A stretch of DNA of 64,000 nt from NCBI GenBank assembly GCA_023402845.1, contig JAEYFP010000011.1:1-64000 (forward strand). Direction: 5' to 3'. The position numbers and the translations under genes were made by a program. Source of the stretch: Bacillota bacterium. Its GTDB lineage: Bacteria; Bacillota; Clostridia; Lachnospirales; Lachnospiraceae. Under the pieces are notes generated by a model that was not told where the DNA came from, made no database searches, and saw only the letters and a program-made list of their open reading frames with translations. Of the stretch, positions 45,091 to 53,603 are shown piece after piece (the first letter of the stretch is position 1; the number at the start of each line of letters is the position of its first letter).

Positions 45091-45443
45091 AAAATCCTTT
45101 CCACCCGCTCCGAATCCGCGGCAAGCCGGCATACATACCGCCCAAGCCGTTCCCGGTATTCCCTTTCCAAAGGGCTGCATGGAACAATCCCGTTCCCTAC
45201 CTCATCACAGATGATCAGGAGCCTGTTATGCAAAAGCAAAACCTCTTCCATTTCCTCTTCGGGATTTTTTCCCTTTTTCAGTTCTTCAAAAAACCATTTA
45301 TGAAAAGCCCGGAAAATTACGGTATCCTCTATCTCATAATCCGCCAGTCCCTCAAGCCCCTCCACAACAGGGAGTGCATTCCCCCTGTTCTCCAAAACAT
45401 ATGTAAGCTTTCCCTGTGCATAACCGCCGAGATATAGTTCCAT
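45063..45443 (-). CDS. Short CobU-like protein
   Basis: This 126-residue protein resembles the start and end of CobU but lacks the middle. It begins MELYLGGYAQGKLTYVLEN, a P-loop-like GGxxxGK in place of GGSGSGKS. It ends with ICDEVGNGIVPCSPLEREYR and a tail RLAADSERVERILCGIGQRI, corresponding to the CobU C-terminus (NEVGxGIVP). A possible histidine equivalent is in IFRAFHKWFFEELKKG. It could be a regulator, a partial kinase, or a partner of the full-length CobU encoded at 46254. The ATG at 45443 follows AAGGAAGGAT. Confidence 0.75.
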   Translation of the reverse strand: MELYLGGYAQGKLTYVLENRGNALPVVEGLEGLADYEIEDTVIFRAFHKWFFEELKKGKNPEEEMEEVLLLHNRLLIICDEVGNGIVPCSPLEREYRERLGRYVCRLAADSERVERILCGIGQRIK

Positions 45444-45474
45444 TTGATCCTTCCTTTCCCTGCCTGCTTCAGCT

Positions 45475-46257
45475 TTATAGAAGTCCCATGGCACATCCTG
45501 CCGCTGTCACAATCACAATGACTTCTTCGCACAGCATTGTAAAATATCCCGCCGTATCTCCCGTAATTCCGCCGAATTCCTTTTTGCATTGGTACCGGTA
45601 AAACAGCAGTGTAAGGATACTCATAAGCAGCACAGCTCCGCCGATGATGGCAGAAAGATACAAAAGAACAGCACCGCACAAAACCAGCTGTACCGAAAGA
45701 AGACTTTTTACTGCCGCTTTGTCAGACTGCCCCGCAAACAGAAAGAGTAATCCGTCTTTCTTCGCACAGGGAAAGCAGATGCTTCCGATCCCGCTAAGAA
45801 TGCGTGAAAGCCAATAGCCTGTCCCTAAGAGCAGCAGGGCACGCGTGCCGCTCAGCTCTGAATAAGCACCCGCATACAATAGATAATAGAGAAGCAGCCA
45901 AATAACGGAAAATGCGCCGGTATGCGGGTCCTTGAAAATTTCCAGCTTTTTTTCCTTCGGCTGATAAGAGTGCAGCGCATCCATTGTGTCCATATAGCCG
46001 TCCGCATGGATTCCGCCCGAAATCAATAGCGGAATCACCGTTCCGACAAGCGCAAAGCAGACAGTTCCGATCGAAAAAATATCACAGACCAGCCGCCAGG
46101 CATAGGCGGCTATACCGATCACAATCCCTACAAACGGAAAAAATAAAAGCATGTAGTGCATGTCCTCCTCTTTCCATTCAAATTGCGAAACCGGAAGCGC
46201 AGAAAACATAGAAAACGCAATACACATTGATTTTAATACACGAATCACCAGTTTCAT
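45475..46257 (-). CDS. cobS: Adenosylcobinamide-GDP ribazoletransferase (cobalamin synthase)
   Basis: This 260-residue membrane protein has about six helices. It shows LISGGIHADGYMDTMDAL (the CobS Mg-binding motif GGxxxDGxxDxxD), LEIFKDPHTGAFSVIWLLLY, and a C-terminal KKEFGGITGDTAGYFTMLCE. It joins alpha-ribazole to adenosylcobinamide-GDP to give cobalamin. The ATG overlaps the cobU stop as ATGA, with GGAGG just upstream. Confidence 0.95.
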   Translation of the reverse strand: MKLVIRVLKSMCIAFSMFSALPVSQFEWKEEDMHYMLLFFPFVGIVIGIAAYAWRLVCDIFSIGTVCFALVGTVIPLLISGGIHADGYMDTMDALHSYQPKEKKLEIFKDPHTGAFSVIWLLLYYLLYAGAYSELSGTRALLLLGTGYWLSRILSGIGSICFPCAKKDGLLFLFAGQSDKAAVKSLLSVQLVLCGAVLLYLSAIIGGAVLLMSILTLLFYRYQCKKEFGGITGDTAGYFTMLCEEVIVIVTAAGCAMGLL

Positions 46258-46793
46258 GATTCCTCCCGTCTCTTTTTGATGACAACAGGGATTCCCGCGA
46301 CAACCTCAATCACCTCGTCGGCCATCCTCGCCAGATCACAGTTAATCTTTCCTAACGCGTCCATGTAGTCTTTGGTTTCTTCTTGATATACAATCCCATC
46401 TTCAAACACCTGGTTTGTCACAATAAACAGCTGTCCCGCCTGTTCCGAAAGCTGCCGGATGCCGCGTATTACATCGGCAGCGGTCCGGTCCGCAGCCTTT
46501 TTAGACGGCCCCGAAAACATTTCATTGGCAGCCAGATTAGAGATGCATTCGAGCAGCACTGTTCCCCCATAGGCAATCTGCGCGTTTGCTTCCCCGATAT
46601 TTACAGGCTTTTCCACCGTCAGAAAGCCTTTTCTTTCCCGCTGCACCTGGTGGCGCCTGACCTTCTGTTTCCCCTCCTCATCCATAATCCGCATTGTCGC
46701 CAGATAATAAAGGGGTGCGCCTGCTTCACATGCACGTTTCTCGGCATAAGCTGATTTTCCGCTGCCGCTCCCGCCTATCATGAGCGTCATCAT
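46254..46793 (-). CDS. cobU: Adenosylcobinamide kinase / guanylyltransferase
   Basis: This 179-residue protein has P-loop LMIGGSGSGKSAYAEKRA, the guanylylated-His region KVRRHQVQRERKGFLTVEKP, LLECISNLAANEMF, and IVTNQVFEDGIVYQEETKDY (the NEVGxGIVP position, here diverged to NQVFEDGIVY). It phosphorylates and then GMP-activates adenosylcobinamide. The ATG at 46793 is used, with GGAGGGG upstream. A shorter CobU-like gene lies two genes on, an unusual duplication. Confidence 0.92.
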   Translation of the reverse strand: MMTLMIGGSGSGKSAYAEKRACEAGAPLYYLATMRIMDEEGKQKVRRHQVQRERKGFLTVEKPVNIGEANAQIAYGGTVLLECISNLAANEMFSGPSKKAADRTAADVIRGIRQLSEQAGQLFIVTNQVFEDGIVYQEETKDYMDALGKINCDLARMADEVIEVVAGIPVVIKKRREES

Positions 46794-46807
46794 CCGCTTC
46801 CCCTCCT

Positions 46808-47875
46808 TCACAGATCTCTCCGGTACTTCTCGATCGCCGCATCCTGAAAGCTCGCCTGCCGCCGGTATACGGAAAGAACCGTTTCAAGCAGGGACAACAG
46901 CAGAACTGCTCCGGTACCCTCTCCGAGCGCCATGTCCGCATCGATAACCGGATGCAGCTTTAACTCCTGCAGCAGAAGCTTCGCAACAGGTTCTCTGCTC
47001 ATATGGGACGGAATCAAAAACTCCTTCACACCCGGCAGCAGCCGTTCCGCTAAAAGCGCGGCAGAGGCGCTGATCGCACCGTCCAGAACAACAGGAATCC
47101 GATAAAGCGCACCGCCGATACAAACGCCAGCCAACGCGGCGATATCCAGACCGCCGACATGTGTAAGAACTGTCAGTGCATCGGCGTTTGACAGCCGGTA
47201 TTTTTGCAGTGCAGCCTCGACCACTTTTCTTTTTTTCAGCAGTCCTGCCTCGGAAAGACCTGCTCCCTTTCCGACGGCAATATCGGCCGGGCAGCCGAGC
47301 AAAGCCGCGGCCACAGCGCTTCCTGTTGTTGTATTTCCGATCCCCATCTCACCCAATGCTAAAATAGCGTATCCGGCTTCTTTATATTCTTTCACAAGCC
47401 CGATGCCGATTTCAATCGCCTGAAGCGCCTGCGCCTCAGACATCGCCGGCTCCTTTGAAAAATTATTTGTGCCATATGCAATTTTTTTATGCACAATCCC
47501 ATCGCTTGTCAGCTCCCGGCTGACGCCGATATCAATCACTGCCGTATCTGCACCAATACAGGCGGCCATTTTGCAGACTGAGCTTTGCCCCTTCGCCATA
47601 TTTTCCGCTACGATAGCTGTTACTTCCTGCCCGGTCTGGCTGACTCCTTCCTCCACGATACCGTTATCCGCACAGAAAATGAGTACAAGCTTTTTGGTAA
47701 GATCCACCTCCTGCATCCCCGTAATTGCTCCGAGTCTCCCTATTATCGATTCAAACTGTCCGAGCCCGTCCAGCGGCTTTGCAAGATTATCCCACCGGTC
47801 CTTGATGATCTGTTCTGTTATGGGGTCCGGCTCACGGAACCGGAACCCGTATAATTCTTCCTTTGTCATTTCCAT
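46808..47875 (-). CDS. cobT: Nicotinate-nucleotide--dimethylbenzimidazole phosphoribosyltransferase
   Basis: This 355-residue enzyme makes alpha-ribazole phosphate. It contains LVLIFCADNGIVEEGVSQTG, ILALGEMGIGNTTTGSAVAA, LTHVGGLDIAALAGVCIGGA and the catalytic Glu in DMALGEGTGAVLLL. The lower base it activates (dimethylbenzimidazole or another) cannot be told from sequence, and no bzaABCDE or bluB gene is visible. The ATG at 47875 follows AGAGGG; an ATG two codons on is equally possible. It lies six bases after cobQ. Confidence 0.95.
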   Translation of the reverse strand: MEMTKEELYGFRFREPDPITEQIIKDRWDNLAKPLDGLGQFESIIGRLGAITGMQEVDLTKKLVLIFCADNGIVEEGVSQTGQEVTAIVAENMAKGQSSVCKMAACIGADTAVIDIGVSRELTSDGIVHKKIAYGTNNFSKEPAMSEAQALQAIEIGIGLVKEYKEAGYAILALGEMGIGNTTTGSAVAAALLGCPADIAVGKGAGLSEAGLLKKRKVVEAALQKYRLSNADALTVLTHVGGLDIAALAGVCIGGALYRIPVVLDGAISASAALLAERLLPGVKEFLIPSHMSREPVAKLLLQELKLHPVIDADMALGEGTGAVLLLSLLETVLSVYRRQASFQDAAIEKYRRDL

Positions 47876-47881
47876 GCCCTC

Positions 47882-49375
47882 TTATTCTATCAATTGATAA
47901 ATGGCATCCATATCCAGGCTCTCCCGCAGAGTGTCTGCGAGCTTGTCGTACTGGCTTTCCTTAAATGTCCGGTAATCTGCTTTTTTATCACAGGTGAAGC
48001 AGATCCCTTTTTTTTCCGCAAGCAAGCCGATCAACACTGTCGCAGCAGATCCCCTGTCAAATATCCCATGCACATACGTTCCGTAAATATCCTCCGCAAA
48101 GCAGCCGTCCGGCTTGCGTATGCCGCTCCCCTCCTCCGTAATCCGGCCAAGCTCAGGAACCGGCTTGATTGGCTTGCTCTCTCCCATATGGATTTCATAG
48201 CCTTCCACTTCCATGCCGGAAAGCGGTTTAAGGCTCCCTGTAAGAGCCGCAAGTCTGCCGGTTACCCTTGTCCTTGTTTTGCGGGTAAGCAGCTTCGTTT
48301 CGATGGGAAGCAGTTCCATCCCTCTCATGCTTCCCCCCTCTTCCACCGCCATCGGATCCGCAATGTGCATGCCAAGCATCTGATAGCCGCCGCAAATGCC
48401 GAACAGCACCGTATCTGAAGCATGTTTTTTGACGGATGCCTCCAAGCCGTTTTCGCGCATCCATGCTAAATCCCGCATCGTATTTTTGCTGCCCGGAAGC
48501 AGAATCAGATCCGGATTTCCCAATTCCTTTTCATTTGTCACATAGCGGAGCGATACCTCGTCAAACTGTTCAAATACTGTGAAATCAGAGAAATTCGAAA
48601 TATGAGGAAAACGAATGACGACAATATCGATCAGTGCGGCCTTTCTTTTTTCAAAACGCCCGGTCAGACTGTCCTCATCCTCCAGTAAAAGCTTCATATA
48701 GGGGACAATACCCGTTACACGCTTTCCGCTCTTTTCCTCCAGCATCCGAACACCCGGCATCAGGATGGATTTATCACCCCGGAATTTATTGATCAGAAAG
48801 CCCTTTACCCGCTCCTGTTCCTGCTTTTCAAGCAGCAGCATTGTCCCGAGAAGCTGTGCAAATACGCCGCCCCGATCAATGTCTCCCACAAGCAGAACCG
48901 GAGCGTCCGCAATTTCGGCCATGCCCATATTAACAATATCGTTTTCCTTTAAATTAATCTCAGCCGGACTTCCCGCACCCTCAATGACGAGAACGTCATA
49001 TTCCCCGGCCAGCTTTTCGTAGGCATCCCTCACAGTCGGAATCAGGTTCTTTTTATAGGCGAAGTATTCCTTTGCGCCCATATTGGCAAATACCTCTCCA
49101 CAGACAATGACCTGGGAGGCGGAATCATTCGTAGGCTTTAACAGGATCGGATTCATCCGGACTGACGGTTCGATTCCCGCCGCCTCAGCCTGCATCACCT
49201 GAGCGCGGCCCATTTCCAGCCCTTCCCGCGTAATATACGAATTCAACGCCATATTCTGGGATTTAAAAGGGGCCACCCGCAATCCGTCCTGTTTAAAAAT
49301 TCTGCAAAGACCTGCCGCAATCAGACTTTTTCCCGCACTCGACATCGTCCCCTGTATCATGATTGATTTGGACAT
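47882..49375 (-). CDS. cobQ: Cobyric acid synthase
   Basis: This 497-residue glutamine-dependent amidotransferase (CobQ/CbiP) amidates four carboxylates of adenosylcobyrinate diamide. The start KSIMIQGTMSSAGKSLIAAG holds the ATP site. PFKSQNMALNSYITREGLEM, VEGAGSPAEINLKENDIVNM and the glutaminase Cys in LFGICGGYQMLGMHI are clear, with the last His in YGTYVHGIFD. The ATG at 49375 is chosen over an upstream one because GGAGG lies eight bases before it. It is the first gene of the operon and directly follows the riboswitch. Confidence 0.95.
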   Translation of the reverse strand: MSKSIMIQGTMSSAGKSLIAAGLCRIFKQDGLRVAPFKSQNMALNSYITREGLEMGRAQVMQAEAAGIEPSVRMNPILLKPTNDSASQVIVCGEVFANMGAKEYFAYKKNLIPTVRDAYEKLAGEYDVLVIEGAGSPAEINLKENDIVNMGMAEIADAPVLLVGDIDRGGVFAQLLGTMLLLEKQEQERVKGFLINKFRGDKSILMPGVRMLEEKSGKRVTGIVPYMKLLLEDEDSLTGRFEKRKAALIDIVVIRFPHISNFSDFTVFEQFDEVSLRYVTNEKELGNPDLILLPGSKNTMRDLAWMRENGLEASVKKHASDTVLFGICGGYQMLGMHIADPMAVEEGGSMRGMELLPIETKLLTRKTRTRVTGRLAALTGSLKPLSGMEVEGYEIHMGESKPIKPVPELGRITEEGSGIRKPDGCFAEDIYGTYVHGIFDRGSAATVLIGLLAEKKGICFTCDKKADYRTFKESQYDKLADTLRESLDMDAIYQLIE

Positions 49376-49482
49376 AAAAAAACCTCCGCACCACAAAAAT
49401 GGACGCGAAAGTTCAACAGGCATTATAATCCCTATTCCTCAGCTCTTCCGGACCAATTACTCGTGGCGGCAATTTCTTTCAA

Positions 49483-49645
49483 ATAAGGCAGGTCTCCTGG
49501 CTGAAAGATCATCATTAACGGCTGCCTTCCCAATTTCTCAGTGGCTGTTTGCCGCAACTCCCTTATCACAGTGACGAGTTCGTACAGGATTTGCACCTGT
49601 TTCCCTTTTCATCAGAACCGGGCCTTTGCCCTTCTGACACCTTAC
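49483..49645 (-). promoter_or_regulatory. Adenosylcobalamin riboswitch
   Basis: On the minus strand, the RNA would open with GTAAGG, which pairs with CCTTAT at its end (P1). It carries the conserved AAAGGGAAACAGGTGCAAAT and CACTGTG, then GCCACTG, and ends with the B12 box AGCCAGGAGACCTGCC (49502-49487). These are the conserved core features of cobalamin riboswitches. It sits between the promoter at 49670-49698 and cobQ, so excess cobalamin should shut off the whole operon. The regulatory hairpin between 49376 and 49482 was not resolved. Confidence 0.93.
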
Positions 49646-49669
49646 TCGGATTCAGTTTGTTACCGGACT

Positions 49670-49698
49670 ATCATACTATAAATGAAACGGTTTGACAA
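49670..49698 (-). promoter_or_regulatory. Promoter of the cobalamin operon
   Basis: On the minus strand, -35 TTGTCA at 49698-49693, a 17-base spacer, and -10 TATGAT at 49675-49670, each one base from consensus. The expected start of transcription is about 20 bases before the riboswitch P1 helix. Confidence 0.75.
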
Positions 49699-49712
49699 GC
49701 GCCTTCAAATGC

Positions 49713-50177
49713 TTACCGGGCCATGACATCTGACTGGCCAAATACCTTCTTCTCAATGCTATGCTCATATACATCTCTAATATTTTCAATAAATATCTTC
49801 GTTGTGCCTGTTTCTTTTAACACACATTCATAAGTATCAAATGCATTGAACACTTTTTGGTCTGGGTCAGACACTTTTTTATTTTCATTGTTCACTTTCT
49901 GGTCATCATTGCCCACTTTCCTGAACAAAGTAACTTTAAATCCATCTCCAAATTCTTCAAATGACGGATCTGGTAAGCCATATTCTTTACATTGATTAAT
50001 AATTCTTGGAATTCCCGTCCCCCACGTTTCCACAATGTGCATATAATGAAACGCTTCCGCAATTGCAGCATTTCTGCACCTTGATTTTCCCAGTTTGGCT
50101 GTTTCAATATCCATTCCTCCATAAAGCATTCCCGGCGATGACACCTCAACTCTATCATCATATACAGAAACTTGACT
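49713..50177 (-). pseudogene. N-terminally truncated RecG-like/AlbA-type transcriptional regulator
   Basis: The open frame encodes the C-terminal HATPase_c_4-type region of 'putative transcriptional regulator' proteins: VYDDRVEVSSPGML, then MHIVETWGTGIPRIINQCK, then GLPDPSFEEFGDGFKVTLFR. A short tail follows. Full-length members have about 380-480 residues, with an N-terminal AlbA/Schlafen domain that is absent here. In frame upstream there is a stop codon at 50199-50201, and no start fits the family. The fragment abuts the end of the GT61 gene. It looks like debris at an insertion boundary, and its 3' end is 15 bases from the cob promoter. Confidence 0.75.
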
Positions 50178-50178
50178 T

Positions 50179-51438
50179 TTAATAGTTAGTCTTACGTTTT
50201 ATTTTTAAATGCCAAAGGATATAATCCTTTGTTTTTCTGAAAAAATAAGCCAATCCCACAATGATTCTAATGTAAATTTTAACCATTTCAGATACGATAC
50301 CGTACTTTGCTCGCAGATCATCATTATATTCCTCATTATAGTGATACAGTTTTTTACTATCATTGGCAGATCTCCAAAGATATCTTGTTAAGCTGGGCGC
50401 CCTCAGATAATTAGAATAGCCGGTTCCCTCTATTTCTTCAATCCAGTTACATAATTCACGACTCTTATAGAGCATAAACGGACCCATATAATATTCTTTC
50501 GGTGAGGTTAGTAAGGAAAGATTTGCATCGACATAAACAGGTAATTTTTGAAGTAACGAGTCAATTATCAACTGATATTCATTTACATACTTTGCCTTTT
50601 TCAATATCGTAATCTCTGCTTTAGGATTGCAAAAAACTATATTATGGGAAACAGAACCCTCACTGGCGATCAATTTCTTGCAATTCATCAGAATCATCAC
50701 TTGTTCTTCAAAAGAAATCTGTTCCGGACATACGATTGAGTAATTCATCTTTTTAAATAAATCGTCAAACTCCTGATTCCCAATCTCAATCCTGCTGTTG
50801 GCATTGCTTCGAGAAAGATATATTCTATCGGCAATCAGTCCGGAACTTTTCATTTTACGATACAAATCAGTATTTTGTAACACTACACAATCTCTTATTC
50901 TCGTTATTATTTGTTCATATGCAATAGTATAATATAACCCTCCCTTATTACGAACCAGGCTTGTATCAGGTAATAAACATCTCTTTACACGGACAACTTT
51001 ATCTGCTAATTTCAGTTCTATGTCTGTCGGAACTATATATTCAAGCAAAGATTCAAAACTTCTCGGTTTTTTATAATCATCCCATTCATTATATAAATAA
51101 CTCATCCGTGGATAATTTTCACTCAAAAATATCCACATTCTCTTTATATTATCTGTAAGGCAATGTCCCCAGCAATAAAAAAAAGTACCAAGAAATACCG
51201 CCTCGTCCAGTTCTACAGCCGGTATATAATCTTCCGAATACTGATGTAATTTGAATTCATGCAGATCAGTGCCATCAATAAATTTCCGGTTATTGTCAAA
51301 TATGCCCTTGCCGGGCACAATCAATACATCATGATATTCTCTAATCTGTAGAGAGTCGTTTACTAAAAGACTTCTCTTTTCTCTTTTCGTATAAAGGGCT
51401 TCCATGTGTGAAGTCAGATATTTCTTGCAGTACTCCAT
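50179..51438 (-). CDS. Glycosyltransferase family 61 (DUF563) protein
   Basis: This 419-residue protein shows EAVFLGTFFYCWGHCLTDNI, with the family's conserved xWGHxLxD, then DRIYLSRSNANSRIEIGNQE, and ISFEEQVMILMNCKKLIASE followed by SVSHNIVFCNP. GT61-type enzymes add sugars to glycans. A transmembrane-like segment occurs near the C-terminus (IYIRIIVGLAYFF). Codon use is more AT-rich than in the neighbouring cob genes. It pairs with the multi-span glycosyltransferase gene upstream, so a cell-surface glycan role is likely. The ATG at 51438 is preceded by AGGAGAGGAC at about 10 bases. Confidence 0.85.
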   Translation of the reverse strand: MEYCKKYLTSHMEALYTKREKRSLLVNDSLQIREYHDVLIVPGKGIFDNNRKFIDGTDLHEFKLHQYSEDYIPAVELDEAVFLGTFFYCWGHCLTDNIKRMWIFLSENYPRMSYLYNEWDDYKKPRSFESLLEYIVPTDIELKLADKVVRVKRCLLPDTSLVRNKGGLYYTIAYEQIITRIRDCVVLQNTDLYRKMKSSGLIADRIYLSRSNANSRIEIGNQEFDDLFKKMNYSIVCPEQISFEEQVMILMNCKKLIASEGSVSHNIVFCNPKAEITILKKAKYVNEYQLIIDSLLQKLPVYVDANLSLLTSPKEYYMGPFMLYKSRELCNWIEEIEGTGYSNYLRAPSLTRYLWRSANDSKKLYHYNEEYNDDLRAKYGIVSEMVKIYIRIIVGLAYFFRKTKDYILWHLKIKRKTNY

Positions 51439-51456
51439 AAGCGTTTAGGTCCTCTC

Positions 51457-52926
51457 CTATTTTAATTTATAAATATATACCGGAACACTTTCTTCTTGCT
51501 TCATAAGAATAAATCCATTATTGGTTAATGTCCTTTTGTCTTCATCCGATAGCTTCACGTGAAGTTCTGCCACATAGACTTTATTAATTCCTGAAAGTTC
51601 TTCCTTTTTCAGATTAAACCAGCTAACATCACGGATCTCTTTTTTCCCATTATCTGTTAAGTAATAATCCCATCCAAGATCCATATCATCACAGGTATTA
51701 TAAATCAGGACATCATTACTATAATAATCCTCCTGACTCTTCAGATACTCAGCCACCTCATAAAAAGGCTCATTTCCCATTGACTGCATTTCATACGTCT
51801 TTTTTACCGATCTGGCAAAAACAATCACAAATGAGCCTGCTAATAAAACCACTAATAATCTAAAGAAATTTTTTCCGGTAATAATCTGTTTCACTCTTGC
51901 AATCACATAGGCTATATTAATGGCGCCCAATATAATCATATAAGGCATTACCCCTATAAAATATCTGGAAACAAATAATGAAGTAAACGAGGATGAATAT
52001 CTGGATAGTAAATAAACAGGTGCTATGGAAAAGGCAGGAATAAACAGCAGGAAAACACTTTTCTTAAACTTCTGATAATCTTTCGAATAAAATTGATAAA
52101 TCAAAATCAGCAGCAAAACAGCAAGAAAAATCCACATTAATTTATCATTTCCCATTAGTTCGTCAATTGCTTTATAAAGCTCTATTAATGTGGGCTTTTT
52201 CGGCCAAAAGTTCTTTAAACGTCTCAATGAATTAGACAGTATTACTATCAACCAGGGCAAAAAACATACCGCAGTTACTGGATATGGTAATAAATCCAGA
52301 ACTTTCAATCTTCTACGAAAAACATACCCGGCATCGCATATAAAAAGCCCAATGCAAATCAGTATGGCAAAATAGTGTGTATAAACCGACAATATCAATA
52401 ATATGGCAAAAAATATATTGGTAGTAGTCTTTATACCGGTTCCTTTACCTTCTTCTATCCTTCTAAAATAAACATATAATACTATCGCGGACAACATAAA
52501 AAACAGGCCGTAAGGTCTAAATGTATATGCCGCAAGATAAACAATTCCCTTATTAATCATGCAAAGAAACATGCAGGCAGTTCCAGCTATCTCTCCATAA
52601 AATCTGTAAGCTGACAATCCGCAAAAAAATACACCAATGCTAACATACATGATATTCATTAACTTGAGCCAGCCGGTTCCATAGGGAACCATTCTAATCC
52701 AAAAATAAGAGAATAAATGGGATAATGGAGGATTATTGTCCAACTTTATATTCTCTGCTATCATACCTGAAAGATTACTCTGTAAGGCTATTTTCATCTG
52801 TGCAAGGTCATCCATCCACAAGGATCTAATATTACAGAACAAAACCGCATACACAAAAAAAGCTATCGAAATGATACCTAGCAATAAAATCATTTTCTTT
52901 GTTGTTTTAGCATTTTCATTTTTCAT
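51457..52926 (-). CDS. GT39-like multi-span glycosyltransferase
   Basis: This protein of about 489 residues has around ten to twelve membrane segments. The first periplasmic-type loop carries RSLWMDDLAQMKIALQ, with the acidic DD pair typical of GT-C enzymes. NNPPLSHLFSYFWIRM follows, as in the mannosyltransferase/ArnT-like (PMT_2) family. A C-terminal soluble domain holds LIYNTCDDMDLGWDYYL. It would transfer a sugar from a polyprenyl phosphate donor to a surface acceptor. The ATG at 52926 is chosen because GGAAG precedes it; an earlier ATG 12 bases upstream has poor spacing. The coding sequence is AT-rich. Confidence 0.82.
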   Translation of the reverse strand: MKNENAKTTKKMILLLGIISIAFFVYAVLFCNIRSLWMDDLAQMKIALQSNLSGMIAENIKLDNNPPLSHLFSYFWIRMVPYGTGWLKLMNIMYVSIGVFFCGLSAYRFYGEIAGTACMFLCMINKGIVYLAAYTFRPYGLFFMLSAIVLYVYFRRIEEGKGTGIKTTTNIFFAILLILSVYTHYFAILICIGLFICDAGYVFRRRLKVLDLLPYPVTAVCFLPWLIVILSNSLRRLKNFWPKKPTLIELYKAIDELMGNDKLMWIFLAVLLLILIYQFYSKDYQKFKKSVFLLFIPAFSIAPVYLLSRYSSSFTSLFVSRYFIGVMPYMIILGAINIAYVIARVKQIITGKNFFRLLVVLLAGSFVIVFARSVKKTYEMQSMGNEPFYEVAEYLKSQEDYYSNDVLIYNTCDDMDLGWDYYLTDNGKKEIRDVSWFNLKKEELSGINKVYVAELHVKLSDEDKRTLTNNGFILMKQEESVPVYIYKLK

Positions 52927-52946
52927 GATTTCTTCCATTTCCTAAA

Positions 52947-53204
52947 TCAAAATAATAAACTATATTTAAACAATAATATATAGATAAAAAAATCAAGTAA
53001 TATTCGATGTATTATAGTCAAGTCTTTTGTAACGCTTTTAAATTTGTAAATATAGGTAACTAATCCATAACTTATCAACTCCATAATTATCATAGAAAAT
53101 AAATATTTACAGACCTTTCTTGACACTCTTATATTTACCAAGAAAATATCCGACCCTCCACAAAAGCTCAACACATGTGGTTGTAATACCATCTTCCCGA
53201 ACAC
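52947..53204 (-). other. Short membrane ORF, possible GtrA-family C-terminal fragment
   Basis: This 85-codon frame starts at a GTG. It has two hydrophobic segments (KYLFSMIIMELISYGLVTYI and IIHRILLDFFIYILLFKYSL). The tail resembles the second half of GtrA-type small membrane proteins, which often accompany GT39-like transferases. Family members have four segments, so this would be a half. No good ribosome binding site was seen. It lies between the hsdM remnant and the glycosyltransferase gene and may be a remnant. Identification is weak. Confidence 0.35.
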
Positions 53205-53228
53205 AGATTAAACCGTAACATCACCTTC

Positions 53229-53590
53229 CTATGCTGCAAATTGTTGAATGCAATATTGATATGTTTTTCCTAATATACCTTTATTCTCTCCTGTCTCAGT
53301 CATATTCATATTGGTAAATAAGTCAACTACGTCACCCAATACCAGTCTGGGCTGGCATAATTTTTAGGCAATACATTTTTAAGTGTCTTATTTTCTGCTG
53401 AATAAGCATCCTTATCATCTTCGAATCCATCCCCATCAGCAACTAACTTCTCATATCTCATTTCAAAGGCATTAGAGATATAGCGTGAAATATTAGTCCT
53501 ACAATTACTTTCCTATACTCTGCTGCAGGAATATGTCCCCACAAAACGCAGGCCGCATCCCATTTTCAGTACTCAATCTGTACTACATCA
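53229..53590 (-). pseudogene. Decayed hsdM (type I restriction-modification methylase) remnant
   Basis: Minus-strand fragments in several frames read as consecutive pieces of the N-terminal half of HsdM. The first (to about 53565) gives KWDAACVLWGHIPAAEYRKV. A frameshift leads to RYISNAFEMRYEKLVADGDG and DDKDAYSAEN, then KNVLPKNYASPD, with a likely deletion between. After another shift comes LGDVVDLFTNMNMTETGENK and GILGKTYQYCIQQFAA before a stop at 53229-53231. Stop codons at 53566-53568, 53513-53515 and 53328-53330 interrupt it. The catalytic methylase region, hsdS and hsdR are absent. This accounts for most of the gene-poor stretch 53205-53603. Confidence 0.8.
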
Positions 53591-53603
53591 TATGAACCTT
53601 TCT

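Noticed and set aside
50000..50161. Alternative 89-codon frame over the regulator fragment
   Set aside because: The other frame gives clear HATPase_c_4 family text; this one does not.
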